64,000 nucleotides of DNA from Lentzea cavernae (GTDB taxonomy: Bacteria; Actinomycetota; Actinomycetes; Mycobacteriales; Pseudonocardiaceae), in contig NZ_BNAR01000023.1 in assembly GCF_014653695.1 (NCBI RefSeq), positions 54,700 to 118,699 of the forward strand. Direction: 5' to 3'. Of this stretch, positions 33,370 to 40,388 are shown one piece after another. The translations under genes were made by a program, and so were the position numbers. Under the pieces are notes generated by a model that was not told where the DNA came from, did no database searches, and saw nothing but the letters and a program-made list of their open reading frames with translations. Each line of letters begins with the position of its first letter. Positions within the stretch are counted from its first letter, which is position 1.

Positions 33370-34223
33370 AACAGCGCCTTCAGCTCGTTGATCAGCTCCG
33401 GGGTCGCTCCGACGAGCGGCTCGCGGACCGGGCCGGAGGGCAGGCCGAGCAGGTTGAGCGCGGCCTTGACCGCGACGGCGCCGGGCTCGCGGGTCATGAT
33501 CGCGGTGATCACCGGCAGCAGCGCCTGGTGGCGGCGCAGGGCCTCCTTGTTGTCGCCCTCGTCGTAGGCGTCGAGCATCGCCTTGATCTCGTTGCCGACG
33601 ACGTGGCCGACGGTGCTGACCGTGCCGACGCCGCCGATCGAGTACAGCGGCAGGATCAGCTCGTCGTTGCCGGAGTAGTAGTCGAGGCCGGTCTCGGCGA
33701 TCACGCGGGCGGTCGCGAGCAGGTCGACCTTGCAGTCCTTCACACCGACGATCCGCGGGTGCTCGGCGAGCCGCAGCAGCGTCTCGGTGTCGATCGCGGT
33801 GCCCGTGCGGCCGGGGATGTCGTAGAGCAGCGCCGGGAGGCCGGACGCGTTCGCCACCTGCCTGAAGTGGTTCTCGACGCCCTCCTGCGTGGGCTTGCTG
33901 TAGTACGGCGTCACGACCAGCAGGCCGTCGGCACCGCTCTCCTGCGCCTGGTGGGCGAGCTCGATGGTGTGCCGGGTGGAGTTGGTGCCGACGCCCGCGA
34001 GGATCTGCGTCCGGTCGCCGACGGCCTCCTTCACGGCCTTGATGACCTGCGCCTTCTCGACGTCGGTCGTGGTCGGCGCCTCACCGGTCGTGCCGTTGAC
34101 GACCAGGCCGTCCGCGCCGCCCCGGTCGACGAGGTGCGCCGCCAGCTCCTGCGCACCCTTGAGGTCCAGGTCACCGTCGGGGGTGAACGGGGTGACCATG
34201 GCTACGAGCACTCGTCCGAACAT
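33366..34223 (-). CDS. dapA: 4-hydroxy-tetrahydrodipicolinate synthase (DapA family)
   Basis: A 285-residue class I aldolase. GTTGEAPT holds the Thr pair of the proton relay, VTPYYSKPTQEG the catalytic Tyr, LYDIPGRTG the substrate-binding Arg and IVGVKDCKVD the Schiff-base Lys. All residues expected of true DapA (aspartate semialdehyde plus pyruvate to HTPA, lysine and diaminopimelate synthesis) are present. Its position beside a sugar operon could suggest a related keto-sugar aldolase, but the motifs favour DapA. It is divergent from a LysR gene with a 71-bp shared promoter region. Confidence 0.85.
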   Translation of the reverse strand: MFGRVLVAMVTPFTPDGDLDLKGAQELAAHLVDRGGADGLVVNGTTGEAPTTTDVEKAQVIKAVKEAVGDRTQILAGVGTNSTRHTIELAHQAQESGADGLLVVTPYYSKPTQEGVENHFRQVANASGLPALLYDIPGRTGTAIDTETLLRLAEHPRIVGVKDCKVDLLATARVIAETGLDYYSGNDELILPLYSIGGVGTVSTVGHVVGNEIKAMLDAYDEGDNKEALRRHQALLPVITAIMTREPGAVAVKAALNLLGLPSGPVREPLVGATPELINELKALF

Positions 34224-34294
34224 GCCTCCAGCGTGGCTCCAGTCTTCGCGAAGTTCCAGTTAGAAGTTCTGCTCGGAACGTTAAGCTGAGCTTT

Positions 34295-35173
34295 GTGTTG
34301 GACGTTAGACGGCTTCGGCTGCTCCACGCTCTGTCGGTCCACGGCACGGTCACGGCCGCCGCGGAGGCGTTGCACGTGACCTCGCCGGCGGTGTCCCAGC
34401 AGTTGGCTGCGCTGGAACGCGAGGCCGGTGTCGCGCTGGTCGAACGGGACGGGCGCCGGCTCGCGTTGACGCGCGCCGGGCACGTGCTGGCGGCGCACAC
34501 GCAGCTCGTGCTCGACCAGCTCGCGGCGGCCGAGGCCGACCTGGCTTCGTTGCGCACGTCCGTGTCCGGTGTCGTGCGCGTCGGGGCGTTCGTGTCCGTT
34601 GCCGCCTTGCTGCCCCGGGTGATCCAGGTGCTGAGGTCCCAGCACGGGTCCGATGTGGACCTGTTCGTGCACGAGATGGAACCGGAGGCGTCACTGCCCG
34701 CGTTGCGGCGCGGGGACATCGACATCGCGGTGATCCACTCGTACAACATCATGCCGCGCTCGCTGCCCACGTCCTGCGAGTCGTTCGAGTTGTTCGTGGA
34801 GCCGGTGAACGTCGCCCTGCCGCTTTCAGACCCGTTGGTGCAGCAGGACTCCGTGGACCTGTCGGTGCTGGCGGACCGGCCGTGGATCATGCCGAGGACC
34901 GACGCGTCCTGCCACGAGCTGACCCAGCGGGCGTGCGGTGCGGCCGGGTTCGTGCCTCGGGCGCAGGCCTATTGCGACGACTTCGGGGTGATGTGCGGGC
35001 TGGTCGAGGCCGGGCTGGGGGTGGCGCTGGTGCCTTCGGTGGCCCGGCGGCCCGGTGTTGCGTTGAGGCCGTTGACGCAGCAGGTGTTCCGGACGGTGTC
35101 GGCAGTGGTGCGGAACCGGGCGGACGGGCAGCCAGCCGTTCGGGTGGTCTTGGAACAGCTGCGGCAGGTCTGA
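34295..35173 (+). CDS. LysR-family transcriptional regulator divergent from dapA
   Basis: A 292-residue LysR protein with a helix-turn-helix at residues 1-60 (GTVTAAAEALHVTSPAVSQQLAALE) and an effector domain. The GTG at 34295 is the first possible start. The divergent arrangement suggests control of dapA. The spacer contains gttcc (34252-34256) and ggaac (34275-34279), arms of a possible operator. The last 18 codons, up to position 35169, are exactly duplicated 938 bp downstream, see the 54-bp repeat. The present stop codon (TGA at 35171) lies just past the repeat, so the original 3' end may have been replaced during that event. Confidence 0.9.
   Translation: MLDVRRLRLLHALSVHGTVTAAAEALHVTSPAVSQQLAALEREAGVALVERDGRRLALTRAGHVLAAHTQLVLDQLAAAEADLASLRTSVSGVVRVGAFVSVAALLPRVIQVLRSQHGSDVDLFVHEMEPEASLPALRRGDIDIAVIHSYNIMPRSLPTSCESFELFVEPVNVALPLSDPLVQQDSVDLSVLADRPWIMPRTDASCHELTQRACGAAGFVPRAQAYCDDFGVMCGLVEAGLGVALVPSVARRPGVALRPLTQQVFRTVSAVVRNRADGQPAVRVVLEQLRQV
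35116..35169 (+). repeat. 54-bp direct repeat, copy 1 (inside the LysR 3' end)
   Basis: Identical over 54 bp to 36054-36107. It encodes the last residues of the LysR protein (ending VLEQLRQ-V). The two copies flank the NYN-domain gene. Confidence 0.95.
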
Positions 35174-35220
35174 CACTTCACTCGTTTGGGTCCAATGTGG
35201 ATTCGGGCTATCGTCGCTGG

Positions 35221-35958
35221 ATGCGTGTGGGCGTTTACGTGGATGGCTACAACCTCTATTACGGCGGACGAAAGCATTGCGGCCGTGGTACTTCAGGTTG
35301 GCGCTGGCTAGATGTGCGGGCCCTGGTCAATTCCTTGCTGGCCGAACAAGCGACCAACTGGCCGGGAGCTCAAGCGGACCGGATCGTCTACTGCACCGCC
35401 AGGATCAGCTCGGCCCACAACGCCTCGGGCTCGCAGGACCAGGACGTCTACCTGAAAGCGTTGCTGGCGGCCGGAAGCGTCGATCACATCGAGTACGGCA
35501 ACTACATCAGCAAGGTGATCAAGCGGCCTCTGGCGACCGAGGGGAACAAAGGCCGTCCCGTTCTGGTACACCCCGAGTGGCCGATCAAAGTGCAGGCGCA
35601 GGGGCAGCCGGTCGCCGGAGCACTGTTCATGGCATCGGTGGCAACGTTCGAAGAGAAGGGTTCCGACGTCAACGTCGCCGCGCACCTCCTGGTGGACGTG
35701 CTGGTGGGGGCTGTTGACGCTGTCGTGCTCATCAGCAACGACAGCGATCTTCGACTGCCTGTCGACCACGCCTGGCAACGAGTGCCTGTCGGTGTCGTGA
35801 ACCCTGGCAGCGGCTACACGGCCGGAGCATTGTCGATGAGCGCCGGAACGGGTGTCGGTAGTGGTCACCACTGGTGGCGGACGCTCACGGAGGTGGACTT
35901 CCGGAGTCATCAACTGCCTGATCCTGCAGGTCGCTACACCCGCCCTCCGGGCTGGTGA
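35221..35958 (+). CDS. NYN-domain (PIN-like) putative ribonuclease
   Basis: A 245-residue protein of the NYN family. YVDGYNLYYGG is at residues 5-15, KGSDVNVAAHLLVD in the middle and LISNDSDL near residue 172; these carry the conserved Asp residues that coordinate metal in PIN-like nucleases. Members cut RNA or are linked to toxin-like and RNA-processing roles. Codon use looks less GC-biased than its neighbours, and the gene is bracketed by a 54-bp direct repeat and followed by a T-rich terminator. Both suggest acquisition by transfer. The ATG at 35221 begins exactly at the domain start. Confidence 0.85.
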   Translation: MRVGVYVDGYNLYYGGRKHCGRGTSGWRWLDVRALVNSLLAEQATNWPGAQADRIVYCTARISSAHNASGSQDQDVYLKALLAAGSVDHIEYGNYISKVIKRPLATEGNKGRPVLVHPEWPIKVQAQGQPVAGALFMASVATFEEKGSDVNVAAHLLVDVLVGAVDAVVLISNDSDLRLPVDHAWQRVPVGVVNPGSGYTAGALSMSAGTGVGSGHHWWRTLTEVDFRSHQLPDPAGRYTRPPGW

Positions 35959-36004
35959 TGCATGCACGCACGCAAGTTGTCGTGCTAGCATGGGTGCATA
36001 TCCG

Positions 36005-36033
36005 CCCGGCCCCTCGTGGGTCGGGTTTTTTTT
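36005..36033 (+). terminator. Intrinsic terminator with an eight-T tract
   Basis: The stem cccggccc/gggtcggg with loop ctcgt is followed by eight T residues. It lies 47 bp after the NYN stop. A classic T-tract terminator is rare elsewhere in this window, which supports foreign origin of the NYN segment. Confidence 0.85.
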
Positions 36034-36053
36034 ATTGCCTGCGGTCGGTTGCG

Positions 36054-36107
36054 CCGGGCGGACGGGCAGCCAGCCGTTCGGGTGGTCTTGGAACAGCTGC
36101 GGCAGGT
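36054..36107 (+). repeat. 54-bp direct repeat, copy 2 (orphan LysR 3' end)
   Basis: An exact copy of 35116-35169, here outside any gene. The frame reads through the same final codons and ends in TAG at 36108, so it is the remnant of a LysR gene terminus. Confidence 0.95.
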
Positions 36108-36159
36108 TTAGGCGCAGTGAGAATCTCAGATTCCAGATCACGCCGATAACGTCTCATTC

Positions 36160-36972
36160 GTGTCCGAACCCACGTTCCGGCAGCGGCGCCTCGGCAGGGC
36201 TTTGCAGGCGCTGCGCGAAAGGGCACGGCTCAGTCAGAAGGACATCGCCGAGCGGCTGCGCTACAACATCGCGAAGGTCAGCCGCATCGAGAACGGTCAG
36301 GTGCCCGACTACTCCGCGTTCGAGACGATGCTCGACGTCTACGGCGTGATCGCCGACGACCAAGAGCCGTACGTCGAGATGTGGCAGCTCGCGGACGAGA
36401 AGGCCTGGTGGCACCAGTACCGGCTGGAGGACCAGGGCTACATCAGCCTTGAGCACGACGCCACGGCGATCAGGACGTTCGAGGCCAGCTACATCCCCGG
36501 CATGGTTCAGAGCAAGAGGTACATGCGTGCGTTGTTCGCCAGCGTGCGGGCGCCGCGGTCGAAGAAGTGGGTCGAGGATCAGATCGCGATTCGGGTGCGC
36601 AGGCAGCAGCGCCTCCACGGCGACAAACCGGTTCGGTACCAAGGGATCTTCACCGAGTCCGCGCTTCGGCACGCGGATCGCGGGCAGCTGCTGCACATCA
36701 ACGAGGTGGGCGAGCTGCCCAACGTCACGCTGCAGGTCATCCTCGACTCGATCGGCCTGCACGAGGGGTACAACGGCTCGTTCGCGTTGCTGGACTTCCC
36801 CTACCCCAGCGACCCCCGAGTGCTGTACGTCGAACACACCGAGGGGTCGATCCACATCGAGGATCCGGCCAGGGTGAAGTCCGCTACCCTCACCTTCAAG
36901 CACCTTTCGAAGCTGGCGTTGACCCCGGAGGAGTCCGCCGCGTTGATCGGAAGGTTGGCTGCCGAGAGGTAG
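36160..36972 (+). CDS. Helix-turn-helix protein with DUF5753 (Scr1-type regulator)
   Basis: A 270-residue protein with an XRE-type helix-turn-helix at residues about 8-65 (LRERARLSQKDIAERLRYNIAKVSRIENG) and a C-terminal DUF5753 domain. Actinobacteria carry many such genes, each usually followed by a small DUF397 gene as here; together they affect development and antibiotic production and resemble toxin-antitoxin pairs. The GTG start at 36160 is the first in frame. The following DUF397 gene begins nine bases after its stop. Confidence 0.92.
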   Translation: MSEPTFRQRRLGRALQALRERARLSQKDIAERLRYNIAKVSRIENGQVPDYSAFETMLDVYGVIADDQEPYVEMWQLADEKAWWHQYRLEDQGYISLEHDATAIRTFEASYIPGMVQSKRYMRALFASVRAPRSKKWVEDQIAIRVRRQQRLHGDKPVRYQGIFTESALRHADRGQLLHINEVGELPNVTLQVILDSIGLHEGYNGSFALLDFPYPSDPRVLYVEHTEGSIHIEDPARVKSATLTFKHLSKLALTPEESAALIGRLAAER

Positions 36973-36980
36973 GGATCGAA

Positions 36981-37160
36981 GTGTCCGTTGTGTGGCGCAA
37001 GAGCAGCCGCAGCAACAGCGGGGGAAACGGCAACTGCGTCGAGGTTGCTCTGAACGGCTCCGCCGCGCTCCTGCGTGACTCCAAGAACACGGCTTCCACA
37101 GTCGACGTGCCCGGCTGGACCGGCTTCCTGGACGCCGTCAAGCGCGGCGACTTCGACTAG
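36981..37160 (+). CDS. DUF397-domain small protein
   Basis: A 59-residue protein: VWRKSSRSNSGGNGNCVEVA at the start, LLRDSKN in the middle and FLDAVKRGDFD at the end, the full DUF397 pattern. It is the usual partner of the upstream DUF5753 regulator and is probably cytoplasmic. The GTG at 36981 has AGGGA six bases upstream. It overlaps the 3' end of the convergent GntR gene by four bases. Confidence 0.9.
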   Translation: MSVVWRKSSRSNSGGNGNCVEVALNGSAALLRDSKNTASTVDVPGWTGFLDAVKRGDFD

Positions 37161-37831
37161 GCCAGGTCCGACAGCCACTGCTCGACGCCGGCCACGTGCA
37201 CCGTGGACCAGCTGCGTGCGAGCTCCGGCTGGTGTGCGGCCAGCGCGTCGACGATGGCGCGGTGCTCGGCGACCGTGCGGTCCACGGCGTTCGACTGGGT
37301 GATGCCGCGCCAGATCCTCACCCGGACGGTGGGGCCCGCGAGCGTGTCGAGGAGCTGGGCCAGGTAGGCGTTGCCCGAGCACTGGGCGATGGCGCGGTGG
37401 AAGTCGAGGTCGTGCTCGACCAGTTCCTCCACGGACTTGGCGCTCTCGGCCGCGTCGCAGAGGGCGCGGAGCTTCACGATCTCGTCCGGTTCCACCCTTT
37501 GGGCGGCCATGGCGGCCGCGGCGGGCTCCAGGATGCGGCGAACCTGGAGGACTTCGAGCACCGAGTCCTCGCCGCGGTGCAGGTCGAGCACGAACGAGAG
37601 CGCGCCGAGCAGGTCGTCGGCCCTGAGCGATGAGACGTACGTGCCGTCGCCCTGGCGGACGTCGAGCACCCGGACGAGCGACAGGGCCTTGACCGCCTCG
37701 CGCAGCGAGTTGCGGGACAGCCCGAGGCGTTCTGCCAGGTCAGCCTCTCGCGGGAGGCGGTCGCCGGGCTTCAGCTCGCCCGAAACGATCATCTCCTTGA
37801 CGCGCAGGATCGCATCGTCGGTGACTGCCAC
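37157..37831 (-). CDS. GntR-family regulator with FCD domain (FadR subfamily)
   Basis: A 224-residue regulator. The winged helix is at residues about 5-70 (LPREADLAERLGLSRNSLREAVKAL), and the all-helical FCD ligand domain carries the metal-binding pattern with HDLDFHRAIAQ and EHRAIVDAL. FadR-type proteins bind palindromes and respond to sugar acids or organic acids. The GTG at 37831 has GAGGG just upstream. A palindrome 20 bp before the start resembles the operator of the fucose operon at 24.8 kb, so this protein may control that operon (inference). It is divergent from nagA. Confidence 0.9.
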   Translation of the reverse strand: MAVTDDAILRVKEMIVSGELKPGDRLPREADLAERLGLSRNSLREAVKALSLVRVLDVRQGDGTYVSSLRADDLLGALSFVLDLHRGEDSVLEVLQVRRILEPAAAAMAAQRVEPDEIVKLRALCDAAESAKSVEELVEHDLDFHRAIAQCSGNAYLAQLLDTLAGPTVRVRIWRGITQSNAVDRTVAEHRAIVDALAAHQPELARSWSTVHVAGVEQWLSDLA

Positions 37832-37850
37832 GGCACCCTCAACTCGTACT

Positions 37851-37865
37851 AGACCTCGGATGTCT
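37851..37865. promoter_or_regulatory. Operator palindrome AGACCTCGGATGTCT before the GntR gene
   Basis: The arms agac/gtct with a CGGA core are centred 27 bp upstream of the GntR start. The complementary strand reads agacatccgaggtct, sharing the acatccga core with the site before the fucose operon. It is consistent with autoregulation. Confidence 0.5.
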
Positions 37866-37948
37866 GGTGTCCAGTATGCGCCACGGATGGTCATCTTCGT
37901 GGCATCACGGTCATTTCGGACTGCATTCACCAACTGTCCTGTGAGATG

Positions 37949-37961
37949 GTTATCTAGTAAC
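37949..37961. promoter_or_regulatory. Palindrome GTTATCTAGTAAC in the GntR-nagA spacer
   Basis: The arms gtta/taac flank tctag, 32 bp upstream of the DasR-type operator. It may be a further regulator site or part of the nagA promoter. No protein can be assigned. Confidence 0.35.
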
Positions 37962-37992
37962 GACACGTGACGGGAACCCCTGTTGTGGCCAT

Positions 37993-38008
37993 AATGGTCT
38001 GGACCATT
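37993..38008. promoter_or_regulatory. DasR operator (dre site) upstream of nagA
   Basis: The sequence aatggtctggaccatt is a near-perfect palindrome and matches the known dre consensus ACTGGTCTAGACCACT at 13 of 16 positions. It ends two bases before the AGGAGGG ribosome-binding site of nagA, so DasR binding would block promoter clearance. DasR itself is encoded at 45 kb. Confidence 0.85.
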
Positions 38009-38020
38009 CAAGGAGGGATC

Positions 38021-39223
38021 TTGGACGCCGTTGTCGCAGCACCGCGCGCATTGCTCGGTCGCACGATCGTCGGTCCTGCCTCGGTGCGGATCAGGGACGG
38101 CCGCATCGTCGAGGTGACCACCGGTGAAGCACCACCCGGCGCGGAGGTCCTGTCCGACGGCCTGCTGACGCCGGGCCTGGTCGACGTGCAGGTGAACGGC
38201 GCCGTCGGCGTCGACTTCGCCGAGGTGGACGCCCACGGGATGCGTTCCGTGGCCGAAGCTCTGCCGTCCACCGGTGTGACCCGGTTCTTGCCCACGTTGA
38301 TCACCGCACCGGTCGACGTGGTTCTCAGGCAGGCCCGTGCCGTGCTCGCCGCCTCCGCCGCGTTGCCGGACGGAGTGGGTGCCCGGCCGCTGGGCGTGCA
38401 CCTCGAAGGCCCCTTCCTGTCGCCCAAACGGGCAGGGGTGCACGACCCGTCGTTCATGGTCGAGCCTGGTCCAGACCAGATCTCGGCGTTGCTGGACGAC
38501 GACCTGATCCGCCGCGCGTTGCGGATGGTGACGATGGCGCCTGAGCAGCCAGGCGGTTTCGAGGCCGTTCGCCGGCTCGCGGAGGCCGGGGTGCTGGTCG
38601 CCGTCGGGCACTCCGACGCGACCGGTGCGCAGACCCGTGCCGCCGCGGACGCGGGTGCGCGGATGGTGACGCACCTGTTCAACGCCCAGAGGCCGTTGGG
38701 GCACCGCGAACCCGGTGTGCCCGGCGTGGCTCTGGTCGACGAGCGCTTCACCCTCGGCCTGATCGCGGACCTGGCCCACGTGGGCCCGGACGTGTGCCGG
38801 CTCGTGTTCAACGCCGCCGGTGCGCGGGTCGCGCTCGTCACCGACGCCGTCGCCGCCGCGGGGATGCCGCCCGGCCGCTACCACCTCGGTGGCGCGGACG
38901 TGCTGCTCACCGAGGACGGCGTGCCCCGCTCGCCGGAGGGCACGATCGCCGGTTCGGCGCTCACGCTCGACCGGGCCGTGCGGAACATCGTGTCCGTCGG
39001 TGTTCCCGTGGCCGATGCCCTCGCATCGGCGACGATCGTGCCCGCCGAGGTCATCGGTGAGTCCGGTCTGGGTCGTCTCGCACCGGGCGCCGTCGCGGAC
39101 CTGGTGTGGTGGGACGACGACCTGCGGCCCAAGAAGGTCTGGGTCGACGGCCGGGTCGTGTTCGACGCGGAGGTGCCTGTCGCGGCGCCTGTCGCGGCCG
39201 GGTACGCCACCGCGGGTCAGTAG
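38021..39223 (+). CDS. nagA: N-acetylglucosamine-6-phosphate deacetylase
   Basis: A 400-residue amidohydrolase. VDVQVNGAVGVDF gives the early metal region, GVHLEGPFLSPKRAGVH the metal-binding Glu, VGHSDATGAQT and THLFNAQRP the His ligands, and VTDAVAAAGMPPG the catalytic Asp. It removes acetate from GlcNAc-6-phosphate, feeding the SIS-type enzyme encoded next to it. A TTG start at 38021 is chosen since AGGAGGG lies five bases upstream and a dre site directly precedes that. The longer frame from 37967 would run through the operator. Regulation by DasR is strongly indicated. Confidence 0.93.
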   Translation: MDAVVAAPRALLGRTIVGPASVRIRDGRIVEVTTGEAPPGAEVLSDGLLTPGLVDVQVNGAVGVDFAEVDAHGMRSVAEALPSTGVTRFLPTLITAPVDVVLRQARAVLAASAALPDGVGARPLGVHLEGPFLSPKRAGVHDPSFMVEPGPDQISALLDDDLIRRALRMVTMAPEQPGGFEAVRRLAEAGVLVAVGHSDATGAQTRAAADAGARMVTHLFNAQRPLGHREPGVPGVALVDERFTLGLIADLAHVGPDVCRLVFNAAGARVALVTDAVAAAGMPPGRYHLGGADVLLTEDGVPRSPEGTIAGSALTLDRAVRNIVSVGVPVADALASATIVPAEVIGESGLGRLAPGAVADLVWWDDDLRPKKVWVDGRVVFDAEVPVAAPVAAGYATAGQ

Positions 39224-39236
39224 ATCTCCGACGACG

Positions 39237-39276
39237 AAGGGCGTCTTCCCCGTGCAGGACGGGGGAGGCGCCCTTT
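39237..39276. terminator. Terminator hairpin after nagA
   Basis: The arms aagggcg (39237-39243) and cgccctt (39269-39275) pair, extended inward by tcttcccc with gggggagg, and followed by tttt. It lies 13 bp after the nagA stop. Confidence 0.75.
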
Positions 39277-39302
39277 TCGGTCTTCGGCTGATCCGCGCGA
39301 AA

Positions 39303-39337
39303 AAAGAGCCCGCCTGGGGGGACCAGGCGGGCTCTTT
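39303..39337. terminator. Terminator hairpin for the das operon
   Basis: A perfect 15-bp stem (39303-39317 with 39323-39337) has a five-base loop, with A-rich and T-rich flanks on both sides. It is bidirectional, and lies 13 bp beyond the stop of the SIS gene. Confidence 0.85.
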
Positions 39338-39350
39338 CCGGTGGTGCGGG

Positions 39351-40388
39351 TCAGCGGGTGCGGGTGACCTTGTTCAGCCCGCGCGGGCTGTCCGGGTCGC
39401 CGCCGCGGGCGAGCGCGAGACCGTAGGCCAGGCGCTGCACGGGCAGGATCTCCAGCACGGGAGCCACTTCCTCAGCCGTCTCCGGGATGCCGATGGCGAG
39501 CGTCGCCCCGACCTTCTCCGAGGCCGAGCCGACCGCCACCACGTCAGCGCCGCGCTGGTGGACCACGTCGAGGGCGTCGCGCAGCGAGTCGCCGCCCTTG
39601 CCCAGCGACGTGACCGCGAGAACGGCGGTCTCGCCGTCGACGGCGGCGACCGGGCCGTGCAGCAGGTCGGCGCCGCTGTACGCGCGGGCCGCCAGGTAGG
39701 AGGTCTCCGCCAGCTTCAGCGACGCCTCCAGCGCGGTGGCGTAGGAGTAGCCGCGACCCGTGGTGAGGACCCGGTCCACGAACCGGTAGCGGCGGACGGC
39801 CTCGTCGACGGTCGGAGCCGACGCGTCGAGCGTGACCTGGGCCAGCTCGCCGAGGTTGGCCGCCGCCTCGCCGTTGCCGCCGCGCACCGCGTCGATCAGC
39901 AGGTACAGGGCCAGCAGCGTCGCCGAGTAGGTCTTCGTGGCGGCGACCGCGTGCTCGACGCCCGCGGACACGTCCACCGAGAGCTCGGCGGCCGCGTTCA
40001 GGGGCGAGTCGGCCGTGTTCGTCACGGCCACGGTCAGGGCGCCGCGCCTGCGGTAGGAGGCGGTGACCTCCAGCAGGTCGGGCGAGCCGCCGGACTGCGA
40101 GACCGTCACGAGCAGCACGTCGCGCAGGTCGGGCTCGGCGCCGTAGAGCGTGGTGGTCGAGGCGGAGACCAGGCCCGCGGGGAGCTCCAGCAGGATCTCG
40201 GTCAGGTACTTCGCGTAGATCGCGGCGTGGTCGCTGGAACCGCGGGCCGCGAACAGCACGAAGCGCGGTGCGCGTTCGCGGATCACCGCCGCCACCTCGG
40301 CGATCGCCGAGCGCGACTCGTAGAGCGAGGAGAAGATCGACGGCTGCGCGGCGATCTCCGCTTCCATGTGCCGGCCTGGCGTGGTCAT
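39351..40388 (-). CDS. SIS-domain aminosugar deaminase/isomerase (GlmS-isomerase/NagB-II type)
   Basis: A 345-residue protein with two SIS domains (about 30-165 and 195-330). FAARGSSDHAAIYAKY and VTVSQSGGSPDLLE are sugar-phosphate binding loops, and the C terminus DSPRGLNKVTRTR matches the conserved tail of the GlmS isomerase half. There is no glutaminase domain. Such stand-alone enzymes convert glucosamine-6-phosphate to fructose-6-phosphate and ammonia (NagB-II), completing the GlcNAc route started by NagA. It is the last gene of the das operon, overlapping the hexosaminidase stop by four bases. Confidence 0.87.
   Translation of the reverse strand: MTTPGRHMEAEIAAQPSIFSSLYESRSAIAEVAAVIRERAPRFVLFAARGSSDHAAIYAKYLTEILLELPAGLVSASTTTLYGAEPDLRDVLLVTVSQSGGSPDLLEVTASYRRRGALTVAVTNTADSPLNAAAELSVDVSAGVEHAVAATKTYSATLLALYLLIDAVRGGNGEAAANLGELAQVTLDASAPTVDEAVRRYRFVDRVLTTGRGYSYATALEASLKLAETSYLAARAYSGADLLHGPVAAVDGETAVLAVTSLGKGGDSLRDALDVVHQRGADVVAVGSASEKVGATLAIGIPETAEEVAPVLEILPVQRLAYGLALARGGDPDSPRGLNKVTRTR

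Noticed and set aside
33366..34223. Treating the DapA-like gene as the aldolase of the fucose pathway
   Set aside because: It is on the opposite strand, outside the operon, and keeps all residues of true DapA; the pathway is complete without an aldolase.
35959..36159. tRNA gene as an integration site near the NYN gene
   Set aside because: No cloverleaf could be formed. The duplicated sequence is the LysR gene end, not a tRNA end.
37831..38020. A second DasR site in the GntR-nagA spacer
   Set aside because: Only actagacc and tctggtgtcc fragments are present; neither forms a complete dre palindrome.
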